From Rhododendron vialii (taxonomy: Eukaryota > Streptophyta > Magnoliopsida > Ericales > Ericaceae), in the NCBI RefSeq assembly GCF_030253575.1, contig NC_080568.1, positions 33,135,001 to 33,199,000 on the forward strand: a stretch of DNA of 64,000 nt, read 5' to 3'. The notes under the pieces are model-generated. The model was not told the DNA's origin. It made no database searches and was given only the letters and a program-made list of their open reading frames with translations. Made by a program: the position numbers and the translations under genes. Of this stretch, positions 1 to 12,014 are shown in pieces (position 1 is the stretch's first letter; each line of letters starts with the position of its first letter).

Positions 1-1010
1 CATCTTTGGGCTATTAGCAAAATGTTGGATTCTTGTAGTTTTAAGTGGGTCATTCATACATAATTCAAAGGCAAAGTTTATGGAATATTGAAATCCCTAA
101 TCATTGTTCATGGTCTATAAGGCAAGTATTTGAAGATTACACCTCTGGGACAGCCCTTGGTCAGAGATGTCATTCGTAAACGGGTGGATACCTTTATTTG
201 GATTGATAACTGACATCCTTTAGGCCCCTTTCTTTTTTCTTCCCGAAATTTGGTGAGACTATAGTGTATAATCCGGGGAGGTCCTTAAACACTAGAGTGG
301 CATCAATCTTTCAAAAGGGTACACGGCACTGAAATAGGCAATGGAGTAGGGTGGTGCAGCAAATCCTGATGCAGACCCCTGATTCTCTGCAACCCCAGGT
401 TCATGCTTCTGAAATAGGCAATGGAACAGGGTGGCACGTGAGGGTTTGGATTTCCATCATCTAGTGGAATATATACTACAAAATCAACTTGGGATTCTAT
501 CCGACCTATTATGGGAAGTGTGCCTTGTCACAAGATTGTTTGGTTCAAAGGGAATGTACCTAAAAGGGCCTTAATTCTCTGGTTATATTGCCTGCAGAAG
601 CTGGCTACTAGAGACAGCTGGTTGAAGACATGGGGTGGCAACTGAGGATTCCACTTGTGTTCTTTGTGATCAAGAGGAAGAAAGCCAAAATCATCTCTTT
701 TTCTGCTGTGATTTCTCAAGCTATGTGTGGCCCTCTATACTGCAAAGAAATCAGGCCCGGAAACAATCCGCAGCTTGCGTCTAAGAGTTAAGTTGGATGG
801 TTCAGAATGCAAGCTACTCCTCTTTTAGGAAATGATTGATTAAACTCTCATTGGCTGCTACCATATATCATTTGCAGAGGGAAAGGAATGCAAAAATCTT
901 TGCCCAGAAAGCTAGACACATACTGGGTGAGTTTTAAAGCAGTTTTTGTTAGCACTGTCTTTCCATAAGCTACTTGAGGTGTTTCTTTTCTTTTCTTTTT
1001 CTTTTTTTAT
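1..1010 (+). mobile_element. LINE (L1-type) ORF2 3' remnant, broken
   Basis: The plus strand translates, with stops and frame changes, into the C-terminal part of a plant non-LTR retrotransposon polyprotein. Around 200-230 there is an 'IDNWHPLGPL'-like stretch, and around 538-720 a zinc-binding RVT domain with VWFKGNVPKRA, then CVLC and a downstream His/Cys pair. A pyrimidine-rich tail follows near 985-1020. It lies in the intron after exon 2 of NPF copy A, on the opposite strand to the gene. A homologous remnant sits at the same place in copy B (16275-17430), so the insertion predates the NPF duplication. The left end is outside the window. Confidence 0.8.
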
Positions 1011-1111
1011 GTTTTTTCTTAGAAATGGGTAATTTTCTGACAAAAAAAAATCCCTTCAAATGAGTTTTGATATCGATCAATCTAGTGTTTCATACTGTAA
1101 CAAACACCCCA

Positions 1112-1312
1112 GGGTTGGCTTAGTGGTCAAAGCTTGGCATTTAAGAGTTTGCTCCCTCCTAAGGTGGTTTCAGGTTCGAAACCTTTAGGGTCAGTCGAAG
1201 CATTTGCTCCGGCTTCAAGTGAGGCCCCTCTTGTGAATGGTGAATTTATGGTCTTCAGGATTAGTTGAGGTGCATTTAAGCTAATCCGTTCATCTAGTTA
1301 TAAAAAACAAAT
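1112..1312 (+). mobile_element. tRNA-derived SINE with 10-bp target duplication
   Basis: The head resembles a tRNA-type pol III promoter: box A-like TTGGCTTAGTGGTCAAAG and box B-like GGTTCGAAACC at about 1173-1183. The body is followed by an A-rich tail. The element is flanked by the direct repeat AAACACCCCA (1102-1111 and 1313-1322). Its end lies 45 bp from the donor side of NPF copy A exon 2. The matching place in copy B (about 17580-17600) has no SINE. Confidence 0.85.
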
Positions 1313-1356
1313 AAACACCCCAAAAATTTGATCAAAAATAAAGAGAGAGAATTTAC

Positions 1357-3237
1357 CAGGAAACTGAAGATGGAGCCAAGGCCAATGGTGAGGAATCGAC
1401 CCAGATATGAATCAGAGATGAAAGCCCCAAATAATGGGAAGAAATTGGTAGCCGCAGACCAGAAAAAGAGTATGTTTGTCCCTTGGGTTATCCCTATATG
1501 GTAATCTCCCATCAGATACAGTATCATGTTTGGCAACAATCCATAGCTAGCCACCTTCTCCAATGCTTCATTTGCTGTTCATATTTTTACCCACAAACAC
1601 ACGCACGAGACCCATAAATATATGCAAACAAGTCTAGGAACACGTCTTCAAAATACAACTCCAGATACAAGTGTGTCTGAAATTGTTAGATGTATGTGAA
1701 TTCATGTGCATCTACCGTTCTGGACACGGTTGTGTCGTGAGTTGTGTTTTAAGAGTGTATTTGTACTTTAATTGTAGCACTGCTCAAATATATGAGCTTA
1801 AATAGGAAAACCCATGCGAAACCATCTTATATAATACCTCATACTATTTGGAATTTAATTTTCAAATCCAAACACAAATTCAAGAAACACACAAGCAATG
1901 AACAGAGAAACCAAAAGCACACAATGACACATGAAACCAGATTTACATACTGTGTATCAGTAGAGAAAAAAAAAATACTACTAACAATTACCTTTGAGTA
2001 AATTTGGCTAAAAAAGCCAGGTGGCTTATTTTTTTTATTTTTATTCAAATTTTTTTTGCGTTTGTTAATTTTTCGTCAATTTTTTTGTGATTATTGTTTA
2101 GTTGTGATGAAAGTGATCTAAAAAGTAAAAAATTACGATCGAAACTTAATTTTTTTGAATAAAGACAAAAATAAGCCAATAAGTCAATTTTTTCGTCTTT
2201 ATTAAAAAAAAATTGGATTTCGATTGTAATTTTTACTTTTTAGATTTCTTTCGTCATAATGAAACAATAATCCCCAAAAATTTGATGAAAACCTGACAAA
2301 TGCGAATTTTTTTTGAATAAAGACAAAAAATAAGTCATTTGGATTATTTAACCGAACAGCTCCTAAAATCATATGACTGCAACAGAGAGTTAGAGTTACA
2401 AATAAGTCAAAAAAAATTTAAAAAAATCCCATTACTGTTGAATCTGCGAGAAATACGACTGTAAATTAGTAATGTCAAGTTTGTTTTTTGAAAGTCAAGT
2501 ACACTTGAAAAAAAACCCATAGGGTTGGTCCGGTGGCTAAAGTTCTAGACTTAGTGGTCTGTTCCTCCTAGCTGGGAATCGTAATTTCTAGGTGCTATCG
2601 ACTCTGCATAGTGATATATATCAAGTTTCACATAATATTGCAAAGATCCAAGGGTTTGCCTGGCGGCCAAAGGTCTTGGACTGTGGTCTGCTCTTCATCT
2701 CATAGGTTCGAAATCGTTTAGCTGCTATCAATTTTTGTGGATTTATACGCTTTATTTCAGATTTAATTGGCCCCAAATGGATGGTGGAATTGGTCAAGTG
2801 GTTAGTTGAGTGTAAGTAAAACTGGACCAGACACTGAGTTATGGTAACTCAAAAAAGTTCTACTCTGCATAAAAGTAAATGCGAGCATGCTGCATGCACA
2901 AATACATGCAAGTTACAGTAACTGTGTTGCATGGATACGTATACACAGTGATTCACAGTCCGAAGGGTTAATTCGGTTGGTTAGCATATTTGCTCCTTGA
3001 CTAGGATTCGATTCTTGCGGGTCAAGTCGCAAGAAAATAATTTCTTTCAAAATTTCTCAGTCCCGTTGTGGATGGCCTGTTTCTGACCAGACCAGAGATG
3101 AAATAAGTCAAGATGTGCTTAAGCTGGCCTTGACACCCCTCAAACCATAATGGGAGAAGAAAATGTGTACCTATGATAAATGGCATGGTTATAAGGCCTC
3201 CCTTTCGTCTTCTCCGAGGAGGTTGCTGCTGTTCCAT
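1357..3237 (-). CDS. NPF1-type (NRT1/PTR) transporter, copy A, first two exons, cut by window edge
   Basis: Proton-coupled transporter of the NRT1/PTR (NPF) family, probably at the plasma membrane. Exons: 3171-3237 (ATG at 3237) and 1357-1574; together they encode 95 residues ending in a full codon, and later exons lie left of position 1. The protein begins MEQQQPPRRRRKGG, then TMPFIIANEALEKVASYG with the family ExxEK motif in helix 1. AATNFFPLFGAFISDSYLGR follows, the conserved helix 2-3 region. Donor and acceptor sites are intact and the exon 2 length (218 nt) equals that of copy B. Best family match by eye is subfamily 1 (NPF1.1/NPF1.2; in Arabidopsis these move nitrate from xylem to phloem). 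Whether the rest is intact cannot be seen. Intron 1 holds a foldback MITE and SINE-like pieces; the following intron holds a SINE and a LINE. Confidence 0.85.
2005..2345. repeat. AT-rich foldback MITE in NPF copy A intron 1
   Basis: The two halves are imperfect inverted repeats (both arms run through TTTATTCAAA, TTTGTTAATTTTTCGTCAA-like and AAAAAGTAAAAA-like stretches toward a centre near 2170-2190). Related AT-rich elements occur near 5580-5780, 40860-41130 and 47500-48060. The corresponding intron of NPF copy B (about 18130-18210) lacks it. Ends are approximate. Confidence 0.65.
2519..2770 (+). mobile_element. two adjacent degenerate SINE-like units
   Basis: Two tRNA-like heads occur in a row, at about 2524 (GGGTTGGTCCGGTGGCTAAA) and about 2654 (GGGTTTGCCTGGCGGCCAAA). 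The second has a box B-like AGGTTCGAAATCG. The second unit has a counterpart in NPF copy B (about 18398-18500) while the first does not, so they inserted at different times. Boundaries are uncertain. Confidence 0.5.
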
Positions 3238-4009
3238 TTTTTAGATCTGCAGAGAGACCTCCGTTTCCCTTCTAAAAATGAGAATCCTTTACTTTTTTTT
3301 TCAATAAAAGAATGAGATTCTTTGATACTCACTCAGAGTCAGATAAGCTAGTGGAATTGTGGGTGATTTATAAACGTGAAGGAGAGTGGATACATAAGTT
3401 GATGATGGTCCCATTTTAACGAAACCACCCAAAGTGGAGGAACAACGCAAGAATATGTGGTGTTGGAGGAGTACCACGTGACAACGTCACAAGATCTTAG
3501 CCGAGCAATGGAGTATGGTTCAAATTTGTTTGCGCTCAAAATTCAATATGAGCCGTTTGTGCCGAAATGAACGGCCCGATTGGCTACTCTACATGGTGTA
3601 GAGCGGGGGTGCTCGGCAGCATCCCCATTCCCACGATAGTTTTTTTTTTTTTTTTTTGTCTCTAGATCATGCTTTTTCCTGTTGACTGGTGGTAATTGGA
3701 TGCGTGGTTCTCTCTCCTCTTCAATACCTCTCACCCTAAGCCACCTTAATGGCTCCACTAGCAGCCTCATTCTCCATGGGCATGATCATCAGCACCATCA
3801 GTCACACCTCAATTAGTAGTTGAGGGAGTTATGGCCGGATTGTGAGGGAGAGAAAGAAACCACTGGGTATCTGCATGTATAGCCGTATAGGTTTCAGTTT
3901 GAGTAAAACCTTTATAATCTCCTCTCATATTGAAATTATCTGCCCGCGGACATACTTGTTTTGGGAGAACCAGGTGAAAATCTGAGTTATTTTTTATCAG
4001 ACGAAATAG
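3238..4009. other. 5' flank of NPF copy A
   Basis: No gene seen. Positions up to about 3420 resemble the 5' flank of NPF copy B (about 18641-18915), including a shared GATTTATAAACGTGAAGGAG stretch at about 3363. Beyond that the two flanks diverge. A T-rich run lies at about 3640-3657. Confidence 0.6.
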
Positions 4010-4363
4010 GATATTGTTAGAAATAATTGATTTTGATTATATTTTTGGCATAATTGATTTCTTAAAAAGCAATGTTAAAATTGCAGTTATTAAAATCTCA
4101 CCAAATATACATGATCAATTTGTGTACAAATCTTTTCTAGGAAAGAAAAGTCCCCTGGCTCGTACTTGTCTTTAGCATGACAAATAAAGGAACCCTTTAT
4201 TAAATCTTGGCCCACCTATTTTATGACTTTGGTCCTTACTGGTTTTGGCTATTTATAGGCATCCTATTTTGTCAAATAAAAGAAAAAGTTAGAAGACTTA
4301 TAGAAACTCTCTTTTGCAAAGTAGAGACAAGTGGACAACCAGTAGTTTCGGCAGTTTTGGTTC

Positions 4364-4640
4364 AGTTCACCATTGTTGACTTTGGAGTTGTGCATTAGTT
4401 CACCATTGTTGACTTTGGAGTTGTGCATTTAAGCCTCAAGATCGTTGCAGATCAAAATTTTCAAAAGATCAGTTCACCATTGTTGACTTTGGAGTTGTGC
4501 ATTAGTTCACCATTGTTGACTTTGGAGTTGTGCAAGATCGTTGCAGATCAAAATTTTCAAAAGATCAGTTCACCATTGTTGACTTTGGAGTTGTGCATTT
4601 AAGCCTCAAGATCGTTGCAGATCAAAATTTTCAAAAGATT
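4364..4640 (+). repeat. nested tandem repeats with five W-boxes in the LTR U3
   Basis: A 33-bp unit starting AGTTCACCATTGTTGACTTT occurs five times (4364, 4397, 4471, 4504, 4567). A roughly 30-bp unit starting GATCGTTGCAGATCAAAATT occurs three times (about 4440, 4533 and 4609). Each 33-bp unit contains TTGACT, the W-box core bound by WRKY factors, at 4376, 4409, 4483, 4516 and 4579. The array ends about 40 bp before the LTR TATA box, as expected for a U3 enhancer. Confidence 0.9.
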
Positions 4641-4681
4641 TCGACTCAACGGAAAGAACACAACGTTCATATTTTCTTCCT

Positions 4682-4688
4682 TATAAAA
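4682..4688 (+). promoter_or_regulatory. TATA box of the copia solo LTR
   Basis: TATAAAA lies just after the enhancer repeats and before the presumed R region, in the orientation given by the LTR 3' end. Confidence 0.7.
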
Positions 4689-5329
4689 GAAAGGCTTCTG
4701 CACCAGAAGAAAATAACAAAAAAAAAAAAAAAAGGCTTCATCAGAGAAAATATTTAGAGCAATCTTCTCATACACTTCATTTTTTTTTACAATCACTTTG
4801 AGAGATTTGTGAGCAAAATTGTTATATCTACTCTTTGAGGATTGTTGTAATTGTGAGCTACAAATTCTATTATCTTTTGAGCGATCAAGTGTTTGAGAAA
4901 TCAAACACTGGTTCTGTAATTCCAAAAACAGGGGTTTTTGTTTTTGGAAGGGGTGGTTTTTTTTTTAAGGATTTTGTACTTTAAATCCTTGCGGTTGTCT
5001 AGCTTCTCCGGAAAGCTAGGAGCGTCAGTAATTGTAAGCACCCGCAAGGCTTACTGGTGTAATTCCATTTTTATTAGTGGAACCTTCAAGCGATTGTCTT
5101 GGAGAGAAGTGGAGTAGGCTGGACCGTGGACAAATTCAGACCGAACCACTATAAACTGGTTTTGCACTTCTTAACTCTCTCTATATATATTTGCTAATTA
5201 GTTATTTGCCTTGTAGATTTTAACTGGTAATTTTTAATTAGCAACCGTATTCACCCCCCCCCCCCCCCTCTAGGTTGCTGTCTGGGTAACAGATATTAAT
5301 CATGTTCGGGGTTAGTGATTAGAATCATT

Positions 5330-5460
5330 AGATGTTACAACAGGAGCCGAGCATCCCTTTCATGAGGACTCGAACCCTGGATCTCTCTCTTAAAAAGAAG
5401 AGTAATCAACCAACCACAAGTTGGTTGTGTTTGTTGGGCGATGATATTACCACGCAGTTG
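5330..5460 (-). mobile_element. tRNA-like SINE head, reverse strand
   Basis: Read on the minus strand it carries a box A-like TTGTGGTTGGTTGATTACTC and a box B-like GGGTTCGAGTCC with tRNA-like spacing. No cloverleaf with a paired acceptor stem could be drawn, so it is treated as SINE-derived. Confidence 0.45.
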
Positions 5461-5826
5461 CACTTCAGGCCTTTAAAAAGCCCTGTTACACACAGATAGA
5501 AATCCGTACACAGATTGTGCACAAATTTTGTCATGGATAGACTTTCTGTTAAAACTTACTATCAATCAGAGAAAGTAACTTTTGGTCTCTATTATTTTAA
5601 TTGATTGCCTATTGATGTAGATTTTTTACTTTTTCTTGAATATTTTCAAAAAAGAGATTGGTAAATGTTTTAATTTTTTATTTTTCTGATTCCTATCGTC
5701 GAAGCCTACTAATAATCCATAAAAATTTGGTGCAAAACTAACAAACCCGATTTTTTTTTTGAATAAAGACAAAACAAAAGAGTTGTAGTTCACAACTTAA
5801 TTTAAGTTTAGTGGAAACACTCATAA

Positions 5827-6068
5827 GGCTCCGTTCCGGAACGTAAAATAAGGATTTATTTTTTAATAACGCAATTTCAAGCTCAAAAAAAATATGTTTA
5901 CGCAAATAATTTTCCTACCAATATGGATCTTGTTTAATAGATCTCATCAAGATCTTTAATACGGTACAAAAAAAATTAAAAAAATATTTTTCATTTACAT
6001 TATTTTTGAGTTTGAAAATAGGAAATAAACTACTTATTTTTTAAGAAGATTTCTCCAACGAGCCCTAA
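5827..6068. repeat. MITE, GGCTCCGTTCCGGAA end type
   Basis: The left end reads GGCTCCGTTCCGGAAC and the interior is AT-rich, with an internal AGATCTCATCAAGATCT-like hairpin. A second member at about 41719-41960 begins GGCCCCGTTCCAGAA and has the same internal hairpin. The right end is degenerate, so limits are approximate. Confidence 0.55.
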
Positions 6069-7747
6069 GACTAGGAAGTGAAAATAGCAACAGGACTGTG
6101 TGATGTCCGATATAATTTTATAATTTTGTCATTTAAGAACTCATATTTTCGCACATTCCACGAATCATCATATGGAGTTTCAACGGGATAAATCTCTATT
6201 TCTTGAAGGGAATTTTGTTTTCCTATGTGAAAAAAGAAATTTTTATTATGATACCATAACATATAGAATTAGAAAAGTTTGTTTATAGTAGGGTGTCCAG
6301 CGAGTTAACCGAATCCCCCAAAACAAACTGTTGGCAAATTCACTCGAGGATTGGATAGTTTCTATCATATGAGCCATCCAAACCACCTAAACTCAACCAA
6401 ACCGACTGAACCAAACAACATTTACAGACGGGTGCGGATGGAGAAAATGGCAAACCACGACAAGCGGTTCGGTTTTGAAACCGAACCGAACCGTCCAAAA
6501 CCATCCGCTGGGCAGCCCTAGTCCGTAAACACTTACACATCGCTGTATCCCTATGGATTCATCATTGTGACACGTCACCATGTGTCATTTAAGACGTATA
6601 CATTATGAGAGAGCCTTGGTGTGTACTGTATCCACATCGTAGATTTGCCAGTTGGAATCGCATTTTTAACTTTTGCATTGGTGTGTACTGTGTTCTCAAT
6701 TATTAATGATTATGCTTTCTTCTTTACATATGTGGGGGGTTTTGAACCACTTACAAGCCCCATCAAAAAGTTTGCTATCTTTCTCAACTGGCAAGCCCCT
6801 TTTGACTTTTGAGAGACTACTGCGAGTATTATTTTTAGGCCCGTTTTGCTAAAATTTTTACTTTTAAAGAACTTGTGTTTCGCTTTGCAAGCCAGATCAT
6901 TCTCTCAAAATAGCGGAACGGGGCCGTTCCAAATCCAAATCTAAGCATTATGTTCTCAAACACTTGGTTGATCTTCGACTAGATTTTTTGTGGAGAGGAG
7001 TCGTCTCTAGTGGAACCACCATACGCAATTTACCATCATACATTTGCCCAACACTTGGCATTGTACGCAATCATTGCATTTGCACGTGAGTTGTTCCGCC
7101 TGCCTTCACAAACACACACTCGGCATTGTTTGAATGCTTGTCGATGTATCAATCAATTTTTCATCACTGACGATCCCAGTGGAGGCTTCTATCCGCGCAT
7201 GTTTTGTATGATGTATCAATCGATTCCACGCGTGTTGTGTATGCAATATGTTGTAATAGTTGCACTTGCCGGGTTTGTGTAATTTTGTTATTTTAGCAGA
7301 TTTCTTGCCATTCCCTCTCAAAGAACATAAACAAAAGTAGAAAGCGCAGTTGATTAATTTCAACATTTTTCCGTGCAAGGTAAGAAATCTAATCTGCTCT
7401 AATCAAGGGATTGGGGATGGGGTGGGTGCGGTTTTGATTAAGTGCGACATCAATGGTCCTTTTTTACTATCCCATTTGGAATGTTTACACAGAAGTCATT
7501 GATACATTGAGAACAGAAGCACATAACAGACTGCGAATAACAGAAACAAAAGCAGTTTTTCCTTTTTCCAATCACAACAGAGCTAGCCATTCTCGCGCTT
7601 GTTCACACCGAAATCAAGCAAAGCATCTCCTCTCTCCCCCTCTCTATCTTTCCCCTGCACAAACCGGACAATCGTAGCTTGCATCCCGAGCGAAACAAAA
7701 GGTCGATGGATTTGACAGAAAGGACTCACCTGATTCGATTGAGTATA

Positions 7748-10700
7748 TCAAGCATCCGACTCGCCCCATTCCTGTAACGTTGGGGTTGCAACTCCAATAT
7801 TTTTCATGTCAAAAATATTTGCTAGAAAAGGAAATTGATGTTAGTCGTATGCTTTGGTACAAGGCCAAACGACTAAGCCAAAACTGAATCTTATGAACAT
7901 ATAACAAACGACTGACAGGTCCACAGAAGTGGCAACTATGGATTCTGGAAACAAAAGATGTTTCAACATGAGAAAAACAACAATTAGACTATGAACCAAA
8001 GACCAAAAATGGGCCTCTCGATCGGGTACTAAACAAGACAGCATATGTTTCAACAGATCAAAAAGTATATATATGCATATCTGCCTGCCGGATTTGAGGT
8101 CCCATTAATATTGATATATACCTCACCAAAACAATATGTGCAAGTACAATGCATATGCCCAAAGACCAAATTACACATCTCCAATGTCAAGTGACAATTG
8201 AATGATTCTACCATGCAGATAGATAGATACCTTGGCAGTAGCCAGTACCTACAAGTTGTTTGGCTACAAAATCCCTGTTAAATCCAAGACGAATAAACGC
8301 TATCATTAAGGTAAGAGTAGAAAAAATAATTGGATCATACAACCTTTTGGTAGTACTCTAGAGGTTCTGAACACGCTGGAGGCATTGACAAAAATACTCA
8401 TAAAAATTAAGTTTAAAAATCCTTCAGAGCATGTTAATAAAAGGAAATAATGCCTAACTTCAATCAAAACAAATCCTCCTAGGTGCCAACCACGAAACAA
8501 CTCATCGACGCATTCTATGTTGCTGAGGGGTGACTAATTAACGACCAGAAAACACAAATAAGGAAAGAAAATGGTGAATTAGTTGTTGTCAGGATTCTCT
8601 GATAACGGAAAACGAATAACTCTATCTTCTAAAAGAAGAGTCATCGTTGTCGGAACAAAACATGGCAAACGAAAACACAAAAGACTGCTTAATTTAGAAA
8701 ACTAGTAAACATTAAAGGTCATAGAAACTCATCAGCTAGCCCAAAAATGCTTAGAGATACAAAGACTGACTAAGCAACGTGCCTTTCTTTCTTTTCCCCC
8801 ACCCTCATTCAAGTTGAGCATGCCTAGAGTCAACTGATATGCATATGACCATCTTAATGCCCCACCCCAACTACTTTGAATCAGTTTTTATACCAATTTA
8901 CATAGTACAAATAGAAATTTGATCCCTTTTGCACAATGTTTCGTTTTACTTTTGTCACTGTAGTTCCTATCGCGCCCTTTTCCCATCTTATGGCATTACC
9001 TTCTATGTGATTTTAGTTCCAGAATTGCTCAATAAAATCTCTACTTCCAACGTACGTTTACGAAACCCATATACGATAGCACATGGTTCTAAGATATCGA
9101 CGATATCACCTTTCGAAGGACTTCCTTCAGTTTTCTAGCCACTTATTCCGAAATTCAGCACTTTATAGGCTCAATAGAGTATTAAGTCCTCTACTATGAC
9201 TGGGTCCTTTTTTTTTGGTAGGGGTGTGGAAGATTGTTGGGAGATTCTCCACTTCAACAAAATACCGAAACAAAATTAAATATACTCTTCATTCTTCTTA
9301 AGACATTTGAGACCACCAACGCTTTTTCAATGACATAAATACGGGTCAACTAACAAAGAAAGGTTTTTCTTATTCTTTTTCTTTTTCAGTTTAAACACAT
9401 TAACACAGACCTCAAGACTATTCTAAAGAGATCAGGAGAGCCTACCAAAATGTATGTCGGGTGTGGCAGCAGCCGTGCCATCAACAATAACTGCAACATA
9501 TTTATAATCCAATGCTACGGCATCAAAGACAGTCTGTCTGATGCAGTTTGGAGTTTGAACACCTAGAAATAGAGATTCTCTGAATTAGAAGCTGCATAGA
9601 CAGAAAAACAAGCTGAAGCCCACAGAAGAGGATACAATATGAGGTGCATTTACCGACGACAACTAAACTGTTTATCCCAGCTGTCTTCAAAAAAGAATTA
9701 AGGTGCGTAGCAAAGAATGCACTAAAGCGTGTCTTCACCACCTTATAGTCCCCTTCCTTGATCACAAGGCCGTCAACAAGTTCAGCACCAAGGCTTCCCT
9801 TAGAGGTTGGCCCTGCTTTCTCACTGGAGTACAAATGCTGACGGAAGAGCTCAACATCTCTTCCAAGTGGGTCATGCTCACGAACGACCTACATCCCAGT
9901 TTCTTAATGATCATTTGCAGTGCAAAATAGAGTACAGATTCAGTCACTGTCAAATACCAAAAAGAGAAATTCTTTCATAACACAAAATCCCCTTGGTTTC
10001 TATAACCACCTCCACCCCCAGATCCCAAGCTAAGAAATTTGCCAGTTTGATTCACGAATTGGAGCATGTGAATAGATTACGAATCCTGAATGCAACAACA
10101 GACGGAGGGAATGCATTTCTGTTAGGACAACTACTTCTAGAAACAAAGGATATTGAATGCTGGGGTGTATGATACTAGTAAATCCCAAAAAATGAGATTG
10201 CTCGTTCAATACCTAGGGGCAGATTGAGCAACTAGTAGCGCAGCCAAGGTTTTCATGCAAGTGATGTCAACTACCAAAGAACCATATATGGTTTGCTACG
10301 TTGTTAAGAATCATGTTTAGCAATGATAAAAGGGCAAAGGTTGCAAATTTACTCCATTTTTCAAGTGTGTGAGCCGTCAAATGTATGAACTTCGGGCCCC
10401 TTTGTTTGACAGGGCTAATAGTGAAGCGATTTATAATTCCCTAGCGTATGGTGTCACTGAGATCAATAGCGATGAGAACAATAATACTAAACTCCTATGG
10501 TACTACATTTTCCTACTTTACATATCCAATGCACATTTATTCGGCTTGTTAGAATTTTAAACAAAAACCGGGCTCCGCTTAGATAAATAGTCCAATTCCA
10601 TGCTCATGTACGGTCAAACAAACATAAACTTCGAGTACAATAAAACCCCATATTGCTTAAGGGATTTTCCAAGTTAGTGGAGTCACATGACCCATTTGCC

Positions 10701-12014
10701 ACACAATGGCTCCACACTTCGCCAGTATTCCTACCTATCCAACTCTCAAGTCACATTTGATCAGATTTCATTTCCTCTCTCCACTTATTCTAGCTGTTAT
10801 TTCATAACAATAATCTAGTATACTGTAAATGAAAATCCCTAAGGATATATTAACTTCTCTTTCTCCACACTCAATTGAACCACAGACAATGTGGCAAAAA
10901 GGTTGAGCAATTTAACTCATTTCTCATACCTTTGATAAAGTAAAGATAAACAAGGAGAAAGGACCGAAAGGTACAACCTTTACCAATATTTGCATAACCT
11001 AACCAAAACAAATTGTATCATATCTAACACCAAACATTTTCATAGAAAGCCAAAATGATTTGTAACATTTCTATATGTACTGTACACACCCACTTGTCAT
11101 TTGTAATGAACCAGAATAATACGACGTCGAAAAACTGAACCAAAAATACGTACAAATTGAACCATTATATTCATAACTAGCAATAGATATGATTCATATG
11201 AAGTCCACTTATCTACGCTACACATTTATTCATCACTATTCACTACACCAAAATAATACCAAATATAAAAATAAAAAAGTTAGTACTATGTAACATAAAT
11301 GGAAAAAAAAAAACGTAACGTTATTACGGTGCACACTACATGCTATGTGCAACATGACTTTCTCCATGAGGTGGCATGTTTGAATCATAACTACGGGGTG
11401 CATGGTGTACACTTGGGGTTTGGACAAGTGGGCATGAGAAAACAAATAAGTATTCGTCCTCCATGAGGTGAGATGTTCGAATCACACGGCTGCTAAACAT
11501 TTCAAGGCCACTGGAAGGTTTGCCCGGTTGTTGTTAGCTTCAGGGCCCCGGAATTAGTCGAGTTGCGTGCAAGCTTAGCCTGGACGTGCGGTTATTTGAA
11601 AAAAAAACCCTAACTTTATCCTATAAGAAAATGACCGAAGGCTACACAACAATCAAAATAACAGAACATTTTACAAACTAAAAGCTAATAAGTAACTAAA
11701 GATTGAAGAGACGGGAAAGTACCCAAATTACGAGGATACCACGCCGTCGAGCAACTTCAACTGCCTTTATGACGTTAGGTACAATAGCTTGGCCACCATC
11801 TACACGCATCAAACCATCTGGTAATATGAAATCATTCTGCAGAAAAAAAGAAAAATAAATAACAAAATTGAGAAGCCAAAATAAAAAAACAATCTGAGAG
11901 ATGAATTGTGGGTTTTGAATCTTTTGATGGTGGAGAGACCTGCATGTCTATGACGAGAAGGGCAGTGTTCTTCCATCGGGTATCGGAATCAAAAGAAGAA
12001 GAAGAAGAAGCCAT
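7748..12014 (-). CDS. isochorismatase-fold (nicotinamidase-like) hydrolase
   Basis: Cysteine hydrolase of the isochorismatase superfamily, 204 residues. Exons: 11940-12014 (ATG at 12014), 11723-11836, 9654-9888, 9446-9562, 7748-7821 (stop TGA). Phases agree at every junction. The usual catalytic triad is visible: Asp23 in ALLVIDMQNDF, Lys115 in YKVVKTRFSAF and Cys148 in GVQTPNCIRQTVFDA. The end, ANIFDMKNIGVATPTLQEW, matches the plant At3g16190 type, whose substrate is unsettled (from memory, annotated as a probable inactive nicotinamidase). No targeting peptide is obvious, so it is probably cytosolic. The first ATG in frame was chosen; the reading frame extends upstream only through non-ATG codons. 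Intron 2 holds SINE-like sequence near 11340-11600. It lies between the two NPF1 copies, on the same strand. Confidence 0.93.

Larger units (their letters stand above)
4015..5291 (+). mobile_element. solo LTR of a Ty1/copia-type retrotransposon
   Basis: The element begins TGTTAG and ends GTAACA, giving the perfect 5-bp terminal inverted repeat TGTTA/TAACA. It is flanked by the 5-bp direct repeat GATAT (4010-4014 and 5292-5296). No internal retrotransposon domain follows, so it is a solo LTR from recombination. Inside are tandem enhancer-like repeats (4364-4640), a TATA box (4682) and, near the 3' end, a TTCACCCCC...CTCTAGG stretch typical of plant copia LTR ends. The C-run there (about 5256-5271) is probably length-unstable. 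A short piece matching that end recurs at about 12573-12590. Confidence 0.9.
5297..7747. other. gene-free interval between the solo LTR and the isochorismatase gene
   Basis: No protein-coding gene recognised on either strand. It holds a SINE fragment, AT-rich MITE remnants and unassigned DNA. The reading frames at 6340-7680 are short, overlap on both strands and match no family I recognise. Confidence 0.6.

Noticed and set aside
1112-1200. Possible tRNA gene
   Set aside because: It is the head of a SINE with target duplication and A-rich tail.
4364-4640. CRISPR-like repeat and spacer array
   Set aside because: Units are nearly contiguous tandem repeats without unique spacers, inside a retrotransposon LTR of a plant genome.
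5330-5460. Possible tRNA gene
   Set aside because: Box A and box B-like words are present, but no paired acceptor stem or anticodon arm could be drawn; SINE head is more likely.
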